From Pomphorhynchus laevis (lineage: Eukaryota; Acanthocephala; Palaeacanthocephala; Echinorhynchida; Pomphorhynchidae), in contig WNNJ02001624.1 in assembly GCA_012934845.2 (NCBI GenBank), forward strand, positions 58,718 to 122,717: 64,000 bases of DNA. The letters are read 5' to 3'. Under the pieces are notes generated by a model. The model had not been told where the DNA came from. It made no database searches and worked only from the letters and a program-made list of their open reading frames with translations. Below are positions 1-9,313 of this stretch, piece by piece (the first letter of the stretch is position 1; each line of letters begins with the position of its first letter). The translations under genes were made by a program, and so were the position numbers.

Positions 1-1030
1 TTGTGTTTGTGTTCTAGGTAAGAAGTCTGAATCATTTCCAGTTAGCGTTGGGCTTCGTCAGGGTTATCCTTTATCTCAACTTTTGTTCCTTGTTTACATG
101 GACAAAATTACAAGACGCGACGCTCTGACGGATGTTGGTCTTCAGTTCGGTTCTATCAGGATACCATCTCTGTTTTTTTGCAGATGACGTTGTTTTGTTC
201 GCTGCGTGTCCTGAGGACTTACAATGCCTATTAGATCGATGCACGATAGAATGCCAAGCGGCAATGATGTTAGTTTGACCTCCAAGACTTTCTCTATGTG
301 TTTGCTAGGATTCAGGTGCCAATGTTTATTCGGATTGGGAAAAAGGTTCTTCCTTATTTCGGGGATTTTAAGTATCTTAGGCTATTGTTCTAGAGGTACG
401 GCTGGAACATCAAGAGGATTGAGACGCGGATTTGTGCAGATAACGCAGCAATGCGTTCTTTGCACAGGTATGTCGTGGTGAAGCGGGAGTTTAGTCTTCT
501 GGCAAAACTTTTGGTATACCTCGCAATCTTCGTTCCTATCTTAACCTATGGTTATGAACTTTGGGTCATGACCGAATGAACATCTCGGATACAGGCGACC
601 AAAATCAGGTTCCTTCGCAGTGTAATTGGTCTTCGCCTTAGAGATAAGGTTAGGAATTCGGTCATTCGGGATAGACTCGGAGTAAAGTTGCTTCTTCTCC
701 ACATCGAAGAAAGTCAGCTTATTTGGCTAGACACGTTCTGAGGATGTCTTGGGATCACCTTCATCTGAGGGTTTTTCAGGCCAAACTCTCTGGAATGAGA
801 CCTCGAGGTATACATCGGTATCAGTGGGGAGATCAAATCTCGAAGTTGACTGAAGACCGCCTTGGGCTATCTGGAAGAGAACTATGGACTGTCTCCCAGA
901 ATCGCAATGCCTGGAGTAGTTTGGTTCGTGCACTGCCTCCACAACCCGACACCCTGACCAGTGGTTGATGGGAAAAATCTTGTATATTATTTGTTTTTTC
1001 TTGTCGAGAATTTGTTGTTTTTGTTATTTC
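1..1030 (+). mobile_element. RTE/Rex-like LINE, 3' part, degraded
   Basis: Reverse-transcriptase LINE entering from the left edge. Translated pieces in changing frames give the motifs VGLRQG, LLFLVYMDK, FADDV, a TYGYELWVMTE-like segment and a C-terminal block with QISKLTEDRLGL and AWSSLVRALPP. The same blocks occur in the copies at 29060-31242 (+) and 46660-48760 (-). Several frame changes make this copy non-functional. The clade (RTE/Rex versus another AP-endonuclease LINE) is inferred from recall of family motifs; the LINE identity is firm. The 3' UTR ends near 1030 with a motif, CTTGTATATTATTTG, shared by all three copies. Confidence 0.8.
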
Positions 1031-1035
1031 AGTCA

Positions 1036-1215
1036 AAATATGTTTCTTGTAAATTTAAATATGTAATATTTACGACAAATTAATACTAGTTTTAATCTAT
1101 TTTAATTTAATATTCATATCTAGATATATGCCTTCTTTATCATCAATTTTAATTTGATTAAGATAAGGCTACCTGTATAAATATGTTTTTATTTAATAAA
1201 AATTATAAGTGTTAA
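1036..1215 (-). mobile_element. Penelope-like RT fragment
   Basis: About 180 bases that align by eye with the RT region at 26690-26860 (the coding stretch around YLDMNIKLTLTKTT). Diverged and truncated. It abuts the LINE 3' end on its left and a PLE terminal block on its right. Confidence 0.6.
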
Positions 1216-1226
1216 ATACAGTATTA

Positions 1227-1359
1227 AATCAGCTAACTGAGTCTACGTATTGTTATATAATTATAAAATAAACAAAATATAATAATGCTAAATCAAAATT
1301 TAATAATTAAATAATAAAATTAATAATTGTTTTTAGATTTTCTATAATTTTAATCAAGT

Positions 1360-1390
<31 letters not shown>

Positions 1391-1620
1391 ATAAAATTTA
1401 AAATAAACGTCATTTTTATGAATTGACTAATAAATAACAGACGTTGTATCAGAATAAGAATTAGAGGTCATCAGGAGGAACTGCTATGCTATCAGGTTTC
1501 GGCCCCTAACTCCTCTACCCAACATAGCAGCGGGGCCAAATACATGCTAATGATGAATTTCCTCTGAAATAACTATCTAGTATCTTATTCTAATGCAAAG
1601 TATATTGTTTATTATCCATC
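1227..1620. repeat. PLE terminal block, copy 1
   Basis: One of at least six copies of a ~400-bp block. It starts with AAATCAGCTAACTGAGTC and ends where the PLE RT C-terminus begins. The middle holds CTGCTATG, GGCCCC, CATAGCAG and GGGGCC in that order, which can pair as an H-type pseudoknot, followed by an ATACAT/ATGTAT hairpin in good copies (altered here). Other copies: 20964-21400, 26068-26410, 40642-40945 (reverse), 40946-41345, 43240-43655 (reverse), 57328-57690. Confidence 0.8.
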
Positions 1621-1621
1621 C

Positions 1622-2200
1622 ATAAAAATTTGCCACTTAAGAGTTTAAATTTATTCTTTATATTATTGTGTTGATTTATATATTTTACTATTTTCTGCTT
1701 GATGTTATTTTTATAGTAACCTAGTTTAAAATATGTACCTATTAAATTATTTAAATGATTTTGACGAAAGTCAATATCATTACATATTGTTGAAATTCTT
1801 AAAATTTCATTATTTAATGTATTATATTTTATATTTTATGGTATGCATAAATGCTCATGCAAAAATATGTTTATTGTAAATTTAAATATGTCATCTTTAC
1901 GATATAAATTAATAGTAGTTTTAGTTAATGTTAATTAAATGTTCATATCTAGATATACACCTTCTTTATCATTAATATTGGTTTTGTTAAGAATAAGGCT
2001 TTCTGGATAAATGTGTTCACTAATTGAATAAAAATTATTAGAATTAAATACACATATATCATCAATGTATCGAAACATATATTTCATATATTTATATTGT
2101 TTAGATTTAGTTTTTACACAGTTATGAACAAATTCATATTCTATAAAGCTTAAAAACAAGTCAGCTATAATTGGGCTACTATTACCACCCATTGGAACGT
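1622..2200 (-). pseudogene. Penelope-like reverse transcriptase, 3' part
   Basis: C-terminal half of an RT. The open part (1935-2200) shows VPMGGNSSPIIADLF (RT motif B-like loop), then FRYIDDICVFN (catalytic YIDD box) and IYPESLILNKT with YLDMNI. This motif order is typical of the PLE RT type widespread in molluscs and cnidarians. The remaining C-terminus down to 1622 is in other frames and matches 57696-58105 and 40300-40641. Upstream the match stops near 2200, where unrelated sequence joins. A dead fragment. Confidence 0.8.
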
Positions 2201-2562
2201 CGCTAACAGCAGACAATAACAATAACCAAACGTCGCTAACAACAGACATAACTACTTCAGCATCGTGCATTTTCGATTGTTAATTAACAATTAACAATTA
2301 TTGATTTTATTTTCCCCTTTTAATTACATATAAATAAATTAAAATTACTTATAATTAATTCTTGTCTATTAATTATTGCACCTACAATACCCGATTAAGT
2401 TTAATGAAAATTATTTGAATAATATTATTTATTACTGCGTTTTAATTAATTTATTCAACGACTATAAAAATACAGTAAAATAAGTTGATCGCATATATCT
2501 GCATATACAACAACTGCTAATATTTACTGAGCAATGAAATTTGTTGTCGTTAAAATAGGATA
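2201..2562. other. AT-rich stretch, no feature seen
   Basis: Simple AT-rich DNA with a short TTAATTAACAATTAACAATTA repeat-like patch near 2280. No coding potential, RNA gene or clear repeat was recognised. Confidence 0.5.
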
Positions 2563-2982
2563 TTGTCAATATGTAAGAATTCTCTCTGTATTGAATTCCA
2601 TTATACATCTAGGTTAAACTTTTCGTTAACTCCAAACGTTTTGGAGTCATGCATCGCTGTGCGGTCTCTTATTGAATATATGCTAAATAATATCAGTACG
2701 CTGTGGCTTGACAACAATTGCTATTTCACGAGAACAAAGGAGTCCCAGAATACAGACTACTGCGAATATATACACAATTTGCGTCTCCATACGGACTCTT
2801 TTCCTTTGTTTGCATTGCGTATTTGTTTGGCAATGATGAGCGATCGCAGTGATCAACAAGTGATATATCAATTGTCCGAAAATCCTCTGGTTACTAAATA
2901 TCATCAACAATGCAAGGATCAGTATGTTTTATATGTATATAGAGTATTGTTTTATTATATGTTTATACATTGTAATAAATAG
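2563..2982 (+). CDS. Hypothetical ORF, possible host exon
   Basis: A 139-codon open stretch without resemblance to the retroelements around it. It has no ATG at its 5' end (the first triplet is TTG), so it may be an exon or a 5'-truncated copy. The composition is protein-like: segments such as VRSLIEYMLNN, YCEYIHNLRLH and LFALRICLAMMSDRSDQQ, with mixed hydrophobic and charged residues. A GTATGT that could serve as a splice donor lies near 2921, after the segment YHQQCKDQ, and the rest of the frame is AT-driven and hydrophobic, as an intron would be. Function unknown. Whether it is a real exon is an inference. Confidence 0.35.
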   Translation: MSICKNSLCIEFHYTSRLNFSLTPNVLESCIAVRSLIEYMLNNISTLWLDNNCYFTRTKESQNTDYCEYIHNLRLHTDSFPLFALRICLAMMSDRSDQQVIYQLSENPLVTKYHQQCKDQYVLYVYRVLFYYMFIHCNK

Positions 2983-3195
2983 AGTAATATTATCTAGTAT
3001 AGTAATTTTTCTAAGCTTATTTCGCTAAACGAAATTTAATTTTCTAAACCATCACCTTTTCTACGAGTGAGAAAGAAAACAAAATTATAAAACATTAAAA
3101 AGATTTCTTTCGAATACTACTGGTTTGATAAATTTATTCGTATTTTAAATATAAAACAAGTATCTAAGATGTCAATTAAATTAGTTAATTACAAA

Positions 3196-3405
3196 ATTAC
3201 AAGAATCTTAAATACGTTTTACAGCCGTATTTACGCCCCCCCCCATAGATGCAACACGCGCTCTAAGATTTGCATCACGGTTATCAAATCTCATTGTCTG
3301 CATTTGTACAAGTTCGGATGCATAAAGTTGTTCCTGAGTTTGGTTTGGTTGTTGATTTGTCGGCTGATGTTGCTGGGGATGAAGAAGATTTAATAGTTGA
3401 AACAA
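3196..3405 (-). pseudogene. Ubiquilin-type UBA fragment from an RLE-A tail
   Basis: About 65 codons matching the C-terminal end of the captured ubiquilin in the element at 8262-11130: a Gln/Pro-rich stretch (HPQQHQPTNQQPNQTQ), then ELVQMQTMRF, NRDANLRA, VASMGGGVN. This is the UBA domain pattern MGF-x-NR-x-ANL-x-AL-x-A-x-GD-x-N of ubiquilins with some substitutions. Truncated on both sides. It shows that the captured domain has been copied several times with its retrotransposon. Confidence 0.8.
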
Positions 3406-3690
3406 CGAAACAGTATAATATGCTTCGTATTTTGAATAACCAGTATTTCAATAACACTCAATAATTTAAATTATGATCTAAATTTTTTCTGTTTCTATGC
3501 AAGATTACATGTATAGTATTTTACTTATACTTACTGATTGTCACAGTTAAAAATTAACTGTGATAATGTCATACAAATTGACTTTTATTTTAAATTTCAA
3601 TGTTTTATTTTAACTTTATATAAATTATAAAATCTTATAACAATTATTTATAATTTAGACACACTTTTAAATAATTATAAAAGTAAATAA

Positions 3691-4419
3691 CTATAATGAA
3701 TGATCAGATTCTAAATCCTCACCGATCGGCAAGGATTTTGTAAGCTCCGGCTTATTACTGTACTTTTTAGAGTTATTTCTTTGTGATCGCTGATATTCTT
3801 CGCTATCATGTTCATGCGATCCATGAGCGTTGCTGTGACCACTATCTTCCGATTCGGTTGATGTATTCGCGGCCGCGGTGGTGGCGGTTGTAATGAATTC
3901 GTTATTTCTTCGAACCATGTTTGAGCAACTCTTCAAAATTGATGCGATATTACTACTTTTATTCGTAATTAAGTGATTGTCGGTATTTGTTGTCGCTATC
4001 ACTTGTACTGCCGCTGGTGCGTCGTCATGTTGATCATGCTCAACACCTTGAACATCAACAACATTGTCGGGTAGTATAAGATCATCACACATGTTGAGTA
4101 ACTGATGAATGATCTGGTTGAGATGATCATTACAATTGTCGGGTGTATGATCGGCAACACTAGATTGGCTGCAATTCATCGTGGAAATTCCGGTTTTACC
4201 ATTGTCAATTATAGTTTCTTCTTGGTTACTATTCGATGATACAAAGAAAAGCGCAGCAGATTCGTCGGCACCGGGTTCGTTGATAGAACCAGAAGCAAAT
4301 TTTGCAAATTCATTCGATGGATTGCAATCAAGCCCATATTTAGGATCATATGATGTAAATGACATCATTGGTATTGTTGAATTGCTGTTAAGTATAAATG
4401 ATGACGATTCAAACTCCAA
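3691..4419 (-). CDS. RLE-A copy 1, C-terminal tail, unrecognised
   Basis: About 242 codons continuing the tail of the preceding frame after a one-base shift; its first triplet is TTG, so it is not an independent start. Rich in Ser, Asn, Thr and acidic residues with little predicted fold except a possible helix, NDHLNQIIHQLLNMC, which faintly resembles VDQLCEEVMNHMLDQC in the ORF at 11863-12303. It ends with a His/Asp/Ser-rich stretch (GHSNAHGSHEHDSEE). This occupies the place held by ubiquilin or USP in sister copies. No known domain is recognised; a captured transcription-regulator-like region is possible but only a guess. Confidence 0.6.
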   Translation of the reverse strand: MEFESSSFILNSNSTIPMMSFTSYDPKYGLDCNPSNEFAKFASGSINEPGADESAALFFVSSNSNQEETIIDNGKTGISTMNCSQSSVADHTPDNCNDHLNQIIHQLLNMCDDLILPDNVVDVQGVEHDQHDDAPAAVQVIATTNTDNHLITNKSSNIASILKSCSNMVRRNNEFITTATTAAANTSTESEDSGHSNAHGSHEHDSEEYQRSQRNNSKKYSNKPELTKSLPIGEDLESDHSL

Positions 4420-5656
4420 TCCCTGTTGAGATGATCCTTTTTAATTTTATCGTCAAGATATCATTATCCTTGATTGGACAACAAATTAGATTATTGAATT
4501 CGTTCATTTGATTATTATTTATTTGCATATCATTATTAGCTAAGGGATGTATTGAACTCTGATGCAGCTCACCAAGTTGTTGGATCTTATTTATTTGATC
4601 GGTAACTTGTCCTGTCGGTGCATTAGCAGACATCAATAGATGACTTTCAGCATCAGTTGTAGTTGCACAATAAGTAAATATCATTTCGTTTTCGAAATCT
4701 GTTTGACCGTAGTCCGACGATTGCTTTCTAACTTTGGTAAGAGATTTGGCTACATCAGTATCGTCATTATCGTCTACATTAAGCTGGGAATGATGATGCT
4801 GAAAAACATCATTAGTAGCATCGAATGGAGTATCGTGCTTAGTGATATTGGCAGGAATGTCATCGTTACATTGAGACGCATGCTTGTTTATCGGTTCATT
4901 ATCTGCGACTATCGTAGAAGTGGCGCTCACAGCATTATACTCAGTCATACAGGGTAGTCTTATCACATCACGAGTTCGGCTCGAAGCACAAGTGTCTGGC
5001 TCGAAGAGGCGTTTCCCGGGTTCACCTGTTTCCTGGTGTCCACCATCAAATGTGGATATTGGGATCTGATCAAGTGACGCTAGCATTGCTTTGGCGTTGC
5101 CTCTCATTATTGCAATAGAGATGCGCTGGTATAAATGCGTGATCGTCACGGCGTAAGTGACTCCGCTTGTCCGGCTCATGTTATTTGCAACCCGTTTGAT
5201 GACCCTGTTTCCCTCTTCATTCCATCCCCCAAACGACTCCACTACAGCGGCTGAGAATATATACCCCGCTGCTTCGACCCTGCTCTTGTACTTTCGGTCT
5301 TTAACATTAATCGCATACGATGTAGCGGCGGCGAGCTTTGCGTTAGCAGCTGAGCGACGGTATGCCGTCTGTTGGGGGTGAGTGACTGCAAAGTCGATTG
5401 CATGGGGAGGATCCCCATAAAATAGGATGTCTACCGGCCGTTCACGTAGGTCCGGGATAATACCTCGCACTTCCAGAGCTACATCCATCCGGGCTGATTG
5501 TGCGGCTGCGAATACCACGTCACGAATAGCATTATGCCGCAGTCCTTGGTAACCCTCGTATTGGCATGTTAGCGAGTGTATGCCTTCCTTATCAGCTATG
5601 CGCATGCAGCGGCCGCATCTATAATTCCTTTCGTGTAAAGGAATTCCAAGCCACAT
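4409..5656 (-). CDS. RLE-A copy 1, CCHC and restriction-like endonuclease
   Basis: 415 codons. Near the N-terminus is the zinc motif CGRCMRIADKEGIHSLTC (C-x2-C-x9-H-x3-C) that precedes the endonuclease in RLE LINEs. Then come RERPVDILFYGDPP and AIDFAVTHPQ, giving the two acidic positions of the PD-(D/E)xK-like site, and NVKDRKYKSR, a basic segment in the expected place. The nuclease nicks the chromosomal target to prime reverse transcription. The conserved end motif IAIMRGNAKA follows. After it the sequence departs from the family core into a low-complexity Asp/Asn/Gln-rich region, the start of the cargo tail. An ATG starts this open stretch, but it is really the continuation of the RT frame. 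Confidence 0.85.
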   Translation of the reverse strand: MWLGIPLHERNYRCGRCMRIADKEGIHSLTCQYEGYQGLRHNAIRDVVFAAAQSARMDVALEVRGIIPDLRERPVDILFYGDPPHAIDFAVTHPQQTAYRRSAANAKLAAATSYAINVKDRKYKSRVEAAGYIFSAAVVESFGGWNEEGNRVIKRVANNMSRTSGVTYAVTITHLYQRISIAIMRGNAKAMLASLDQIPISTFDGGHQETGEPGKRLFEPDTCASSRTRDVIRLPCMTEYNAVSATSTIVADNEPINKHASQCNDDIPANITKHDTPFDATNDVFQHHHSQLNVDDNDDTDVAKSLTKVRKQSSDYGQTDFENEMIFTYCATTTDAESHLLMSANAPTGQVTDQINKIQQLGELHQSSIHPLANNDMQINNNQMNEFNNLICCPIKDNDILTIKLKRIISTGIGV

Positions 5657-5661
5657 GCGGA

Positions 5662-6972
5662 CTAGAATACAGAACTGTGGGGTGTTAATTCCGTTCCAGA
5701 TGCCGCATTTGGTACAGCGCTAAGCCAAGCCCCAGCTTTTGGACACGACACTGCATGTAGTCGGGCACGATCCATTTCGCTAGCTGATTGTATAAGCTGT
5801 GTCGAGGCGAGATTTTCAATCAGGCGTGAGGTTGATGATTGACCACCATCCGTAGACGGTATGAAGTGAGATCCCACTGTGGTTCTAAGGGTGGCTAATG
5901 CCTCTGAATAGCCAGGAAAAAGTGTAGGATCCAGACTGTATTCTTCTCCGACCTGCATCACGCTATGTATAAATGCGCTCTGGACATGCGCCGCATTGCA
6001 TCTTAGGCCAAATCCACCCAGACGGATTGGGAGTGTCATCTGTGATTTCGCTGCTTCGTGTAGTTGACACGCGCATATTTTCTGAAAGGCGCTGGCGATT
6101 TGTCTGTCGAATGACTGACAAAACGTTTTTGTAATCCTTGGATCAACTGAACGGAGAAGGTGGTTTATCCTGGACGAGGAAGCGCAGTGTTTGAGTAGGA
6201 GGTATCCGACTTGAGGGTCTGGCAGCTTGGCTACTGCTTCAATTGTCTGGATTAGCGGTGGCAGAATTTCGTTTGTCAGGTGGGTTTCTATGAAGGACTC
6301 GTCACCGATGGGTATGCCTAACAAGTGCATGTTTCCAGATGTGTTCTCCGAAACCACCTCGGATAGTAGGGCCAAGCAAGAGCTAACGGCTTCAGGCGTG
6401 CCGATGACCTCTGTCTTTCGCCAATTTAGCTGCAATTTAATCGCCTTGAAACTCGTGTCTAGCCAGCCGAGTGCGGATGCAATTGCCGAAGGCGTCCCGC
6501 CGACTATGCCATCGTCCAGGTACCACATGTTGAGGTTTATTCCAGGGATATGAGAAACGTGTTCAATCGTTTTCTTAATGGCCAACGCGAAGAGGAACGG
6601 GCCCAATGGATCACCCTGCTGGACTCCTTCACATGAATTGAGAGGGTCCTGCGGGCCAAAACGAAGGGGTGCCTTGCACTTGTATGAAAAGTCAAACCAT
6701 GGCAAGAGCTCTGGGACGTTCTCTCGGACAGTTGCTCGTAAGTGCGCTCTGGACAATGAGTTGAAGGCGTTTGAAAGATCGATCTTTGCCCAGGCCCAGT
6801 TGTTGTCGTTGGCGTGAAGTTCGTGGATTCGTCGGATGTTGTGAACGATCCTTTCCACTGCGTTAGGGGTTGCTACTCCTAGTTGTGTTGGTTGTAGTAG
6901 ACCAGCGAAACGTTTGCGGAGTTGGAGACATGCATTTCGAGCACAGACGGCGTAGAGTTTCGCTAACGGCAA
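5662..6972 (-). CDS. RLE-A copy 1, reverse transcriptase core
   Basis: 436 codons. RT motifs in order: WAKIDLSNAFNSLSR (motif A, Asp), CEGVQQGDPLGPFLFALA (motif B), MWYLDDGIVGG (motif C, YLDD in place of the usual YADD), LQLNWRKTEVIG. The thumb follows, with VGYLLLKHCASSSRINHLLR and RLGGFGLRCNAAHVQSAF, which recur in all RLE-A copies. This enzyme copies the element RNA onto a nicked chromosomal end. The catalytic Asp pair is present. It is joined to the flanking frames by shifts, so the copy cannot make the full protein. Confidence 0.88.
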   Translation of the reverse strand: MPLAKLYAVCARNACLQLRKRFAGLLQPTQLGVATPNAVERIVHNIRRIHELHANDNNWAWAKIDLSNAFNSLSRAHLRATVRENVPELLPWFDFSYKCKAPLRFGPQDPLNSCEGVQQGDPLGPFLFALAIKKTIEHVSHIPGINLNMWYLDDGIVGGTPSAIASALGWLDTSFKAIKLQLNWRKTEVIGTPEAVSSCLALLSEVVSENTSGNMHLLGIPIGDESFIETHLTNEILPPLIQTIEAVAKLPDPQVGYLLLKHCASSSRINHLLRSVDPRITKTFCQSFDRQIASAFQKICACQLHEAAKSQMTLPIRLGGFGLRCNAAHVQSAFIHSVMQVGEEYSLDPTLFPGYSEALATLRTTVGSHFIPSTDGGQSSTSRLIENLASTQLIQSASEMDRARLHAVSCPKAGAWLSAVPNAASGTELTPHSSVF

Positions 6973-8026
6973 TTGGTCTTATACCCCCGTCCTTTTTGGG
7001 AAGTGCGATCAAGTTCGCGCCGGCTATGTAAGGCGCCACTTCAGAGGGTGCTAGTCCCGCCAGAAGGTGGTTGACAAGGTGCGTCAGGTTTTCTGCTAGC
7101 GAACCGCCGCTATTTGCTCGTAACATGTCCTGGAGATGCTCCGGTCTTAGCCCCAGGCAACCTGGTCCCGACGCTGAAGGAAAAGAGTTGACCGCGGTAA
7201 TGACGGTCTCGTGGCCTACAGATATAGACGAAATCGGATTGTTTGAAAGTCGTTCTATAATATTAGGTGAGGATAGTTGCTGATCCCGCCAGATGCTGTA
7301 TGTAAGGGGATGTAGTATTTGCAGTGCTGTCCGTGCTTGTGTAGATGGGCTGACTATTCCTCCTGAAACCAAACGCTGGAGTGCTTTACCGTAATTCCCA
7401 TGCTTGGTCAGGTTGATACAAGCAATTTCTGAATTGCCGTTTAGTTTACGGTTTGCATATTTGTGTGGCGTTTGTATCATGGATAGCACATCCGTTGAGG
7501 CGGTTGTCGCGTAGGCTCTTATTGATTCGCAAATGTGCTTCTCGAGCTTATATCGACCTTTGCATATTGTGGGCATTGGGCCACAGAAGCACGATTTTGC
7601 GAAGAGCAGCAACTTTGTCCATGAACTGACATCTCCGATCTGCAGTGCATGTTTGATACTGTCACAGAAGTAGGTGGCTGCTAGAACACGTGCTTTGTAC
7701 GGAATGCGTATGACTGTTGTTGATTCTCTGCGCCAACATGATTGAAGACATGATAGACGGTTCGAAGCGTCGACTCGAGCGCTTGGAATTGCCAATGTTG
7801 GAGTTATGACTTCTGTCGTGGCCTCATTTGGCTGGACCTTGGACGCATGGTCGAAACAGCCGAATCCCTCGCCCGAACCTGCACACCTAGAACCTCTAAA
7901 CTTATGAAAGCGGAAGCATCCATTAGTTGTCAAAACGATGTCCCTCTGGCAGATGCGACATGGCCGCCTACCTCTGATAATATCATTTTGATCTTGCCCA
8001 TCGTACGCCATTGTGTTTGGTAACAT
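6863..8026 (-). CDS. RLE-A copy 1, N-terminal zinc finger and RT start
   Basis: The start is placed at the first ATG (8026), with a second ATG five codons later; upstream of it the frame is open only a few codons. A Cys/His cluster, CRICQRDI with a later FHKFRGSRCAGSG, matches the N-terminal finger of this family (copy 3 has SCAVCGG and NLHCLGSG in the same place). It probably binds nucleic acid. Then come a helical linker and the first RT block, SGPGCLGLRPEHLQDML, ANLIALPKKDGGIRPIAVSETLRR. The last ~35 codons overlap the next frame and are out of register. Confidence 0.8.
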   Translation of the reverse strand: MLPNTMAYDGQDQNDIIRGRRPCRICQRDIVLTTNGCFRFHKFRGSRCAGSGEGFGCFDHASKVQPNEATTEVITPTLAIPSARVDASNRLSCLQSCWRRESTTVIRIPYKARVLAATYFCDSIKHALQIGDVSSWTKLLLFAKSCFCGPMPTICKGRYKLEKHICESIRAYATTASTDVLSMIQTPHKYANRKLNGNSEIACINLTKHGNYGKALQRLVSGGIVSPSTQARTALQILHPLTYSIWRDQQLSSPNIIERLSNNPISSISVGHETVITAVNSFPSASGPGCLGLRPEHLQDMLRANSGGSLAENLTHLVNHLLAGLAPSEVAPYIAGANLIALPKKDGGIRPIAVSETLRRLCSKCMSPTPQTFRWSTTTNTTRSSNP

Positions 8027-8275
8027 TGTAAGTAAGTTTGTAATTGCCAAGGTAAGTTTGTAACTGTTGTATGTTATTTTATTGTATTTACTTTAGATTG
8101 TATGTACAATTGTAATTTGCTAGAACACTTATAAATTTTCTTTGTAAATAGTTATTTGTTAGCAGCTTAGAATTTCAAACTTAATAATTATTTATAATTA
8201 TTTATTATCTAATTATTAAATTTTGATTTATCGATTTAGCATTATTATTTATATATATATTTATTTTATTCCCTG

Positions 8276-9313
8276 CGTCAAACTCTGGACTCGCTCGAAA
8301 ATCTCCCTGACCCACAAGTTGCTTTCATCCTGCTTCGTAGCTGCGCATCCGCTCCACGGGTAAACCATTTAATGCGCACTATAGACCCCGCCTTCGCCGA
8401 AGAGTTTTTCCGTTTGTTCGACCGCTTGATATTGAAGTGTTTTAGCAATATCACTTCTATTCAACCCGATAAGTGGGCGTGGATGCAAGCTTGCTTATCG
8501 CTGAAGATGGAAGGACTAAGCCTTCGAAGCTGCTTCCAACACTCTCAGGCAGCCTTCCTGTCCAGTGTAGACACTGTCGCTAGCCAATTAAATCTTGACC
8601 CTTTAACTTTCCCTGGGTACGAATTCGTTAAATCTATTATTTCGCAACATGTAGGCAATCCGCAAACAAATCAACGAGGATTGTCTTGTCACATTGACGA
8701 AGTGTCACGCAGCAGGCTATTGGAGAATGCCGATCGCTTCAATACTGCCCGATTATTGGCAGTTTCATGCCCACACGCGTGTGCTTTGTTACAGGCCGTC
8801 CCTAGCAAAGCCACACATATGAACTTGACACCAAATGAATTCGTTGTGCTACTACGTCTTTGGTTAGGGTTGTCTCTCTCGAACAGTGATTATCGATGCA
8901 GACGCTGCCTTAGGATGGCAGACAAATTCGGCTTCCACGCCTTAACATGTCAGTTTGGAGGTCACCCTGGAATTCGACATGATAGCTTGAGGGATACAGT
9001 CTTTCAAGCAGCGGTTTCTGCTGGATTGAGGGTGGCAAAGGAGGTACCCAACTTTGTTCGTGGTTTGCGAGAGAGACCGGTGGACATTCTATTTTATAAG
9101 GACCCTCCTTTAGCAGTTGATTTTGCCGTAACTAACCCACAAAAAAATGCTTATATTTCCATGGCTTATGAGATCCCTGGCTATGCCGCAAGCAAGTATG
9201 CCACCTGTGTCAAGGAAAGGAAATATAAACGCAAATTAGAGGAGAATGGATACAGTTTTACGGCAGCAGTTGTTGAAACTTACGGAGGATGGAACCTCAA
9301 GGGGAAAAGCTAA
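8276..9313 (+). CDS. RLE-A copy 2, RT thumb, CCHC and RLE
   Basis: Open from about 8276 (first ATG at 8372). It has the thumb landmark DPQVAFILLRSCASAPRVNH, then CRRCLRMADKFGFHALTC (zinc motif C-x2-C-x9-H-x3-C), RHDSLRDTVFQAA, RERPVDILFYKDPPLAVDFA (the two acidic nuclease positions) and VKERKYKRK. The catalytic RT palm is missing through 5' truncation, so this copy cannot move by itself. The frame ends at a one-base shift just after GGWNLKG and resumes in the next feature. Confidence 0.88.
   Translation, partial: RQTLDSLENLPDPQVAFILLRSCASAPRVNHLMRTIDPAFAEEFFRLFDRLILKCFSNITSIQPDKWAWMQACLSLKMEGLSLRSCFQHSQAAFLSSVDTVASQLNLDPLTFPGYEFVKSIISQHVGNPQTNQRGLSCHIDEVSRSRLLENADRFNTARLLAVSCPHACALLQAVPSKATHMNLTPNEFVVLLRLWLGLSLSNSDYRCRRCLRMADKFGFHALTCQFGGHPGIRHDSLRDTVFQAAVSAGLRVAKEVPNFVRGLRERPVDILFYKDPPLAVDFAVTNPQKNAYISMAYEIPGYAASKYATCVKERKYKRKLEENGYSFTAAVVETYGGWNLKGKS

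Larger units (their letters stand above)
3691..8026 (-). mobile_element. RLE-A LINE, copy 1, unknown C-terminal cargo
   Basis: Near full-length element in four overlapping frames read right to left: an N-terminal zinc-finger and RT start (6863-8026), RT core (5662-6972), CCHC plus restriction-like endonuclease (4409-5656), and a long extra tail (3691-4419). The frames alternate, so about three single-step frameshifts separate the pieces; the protein is otherwise continuous. Just 5' of it (8121-8140) is a PLE-type end motif, TAGAACACTTATAAATTTTC. This is the only RLE-A copy here with a nearly complete N-terminus apart from the more decayed one at 35000. Confidence 0.85.

Noticed and set aside
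3691-8026. 28S rDNA target as in R2 elements
   Set aside because: RLE elements of the R2 clade insert into rDNA, but no rRNA-like sequence flanks any RLE copy here. The flanks are PLE or AT-rich DNA.
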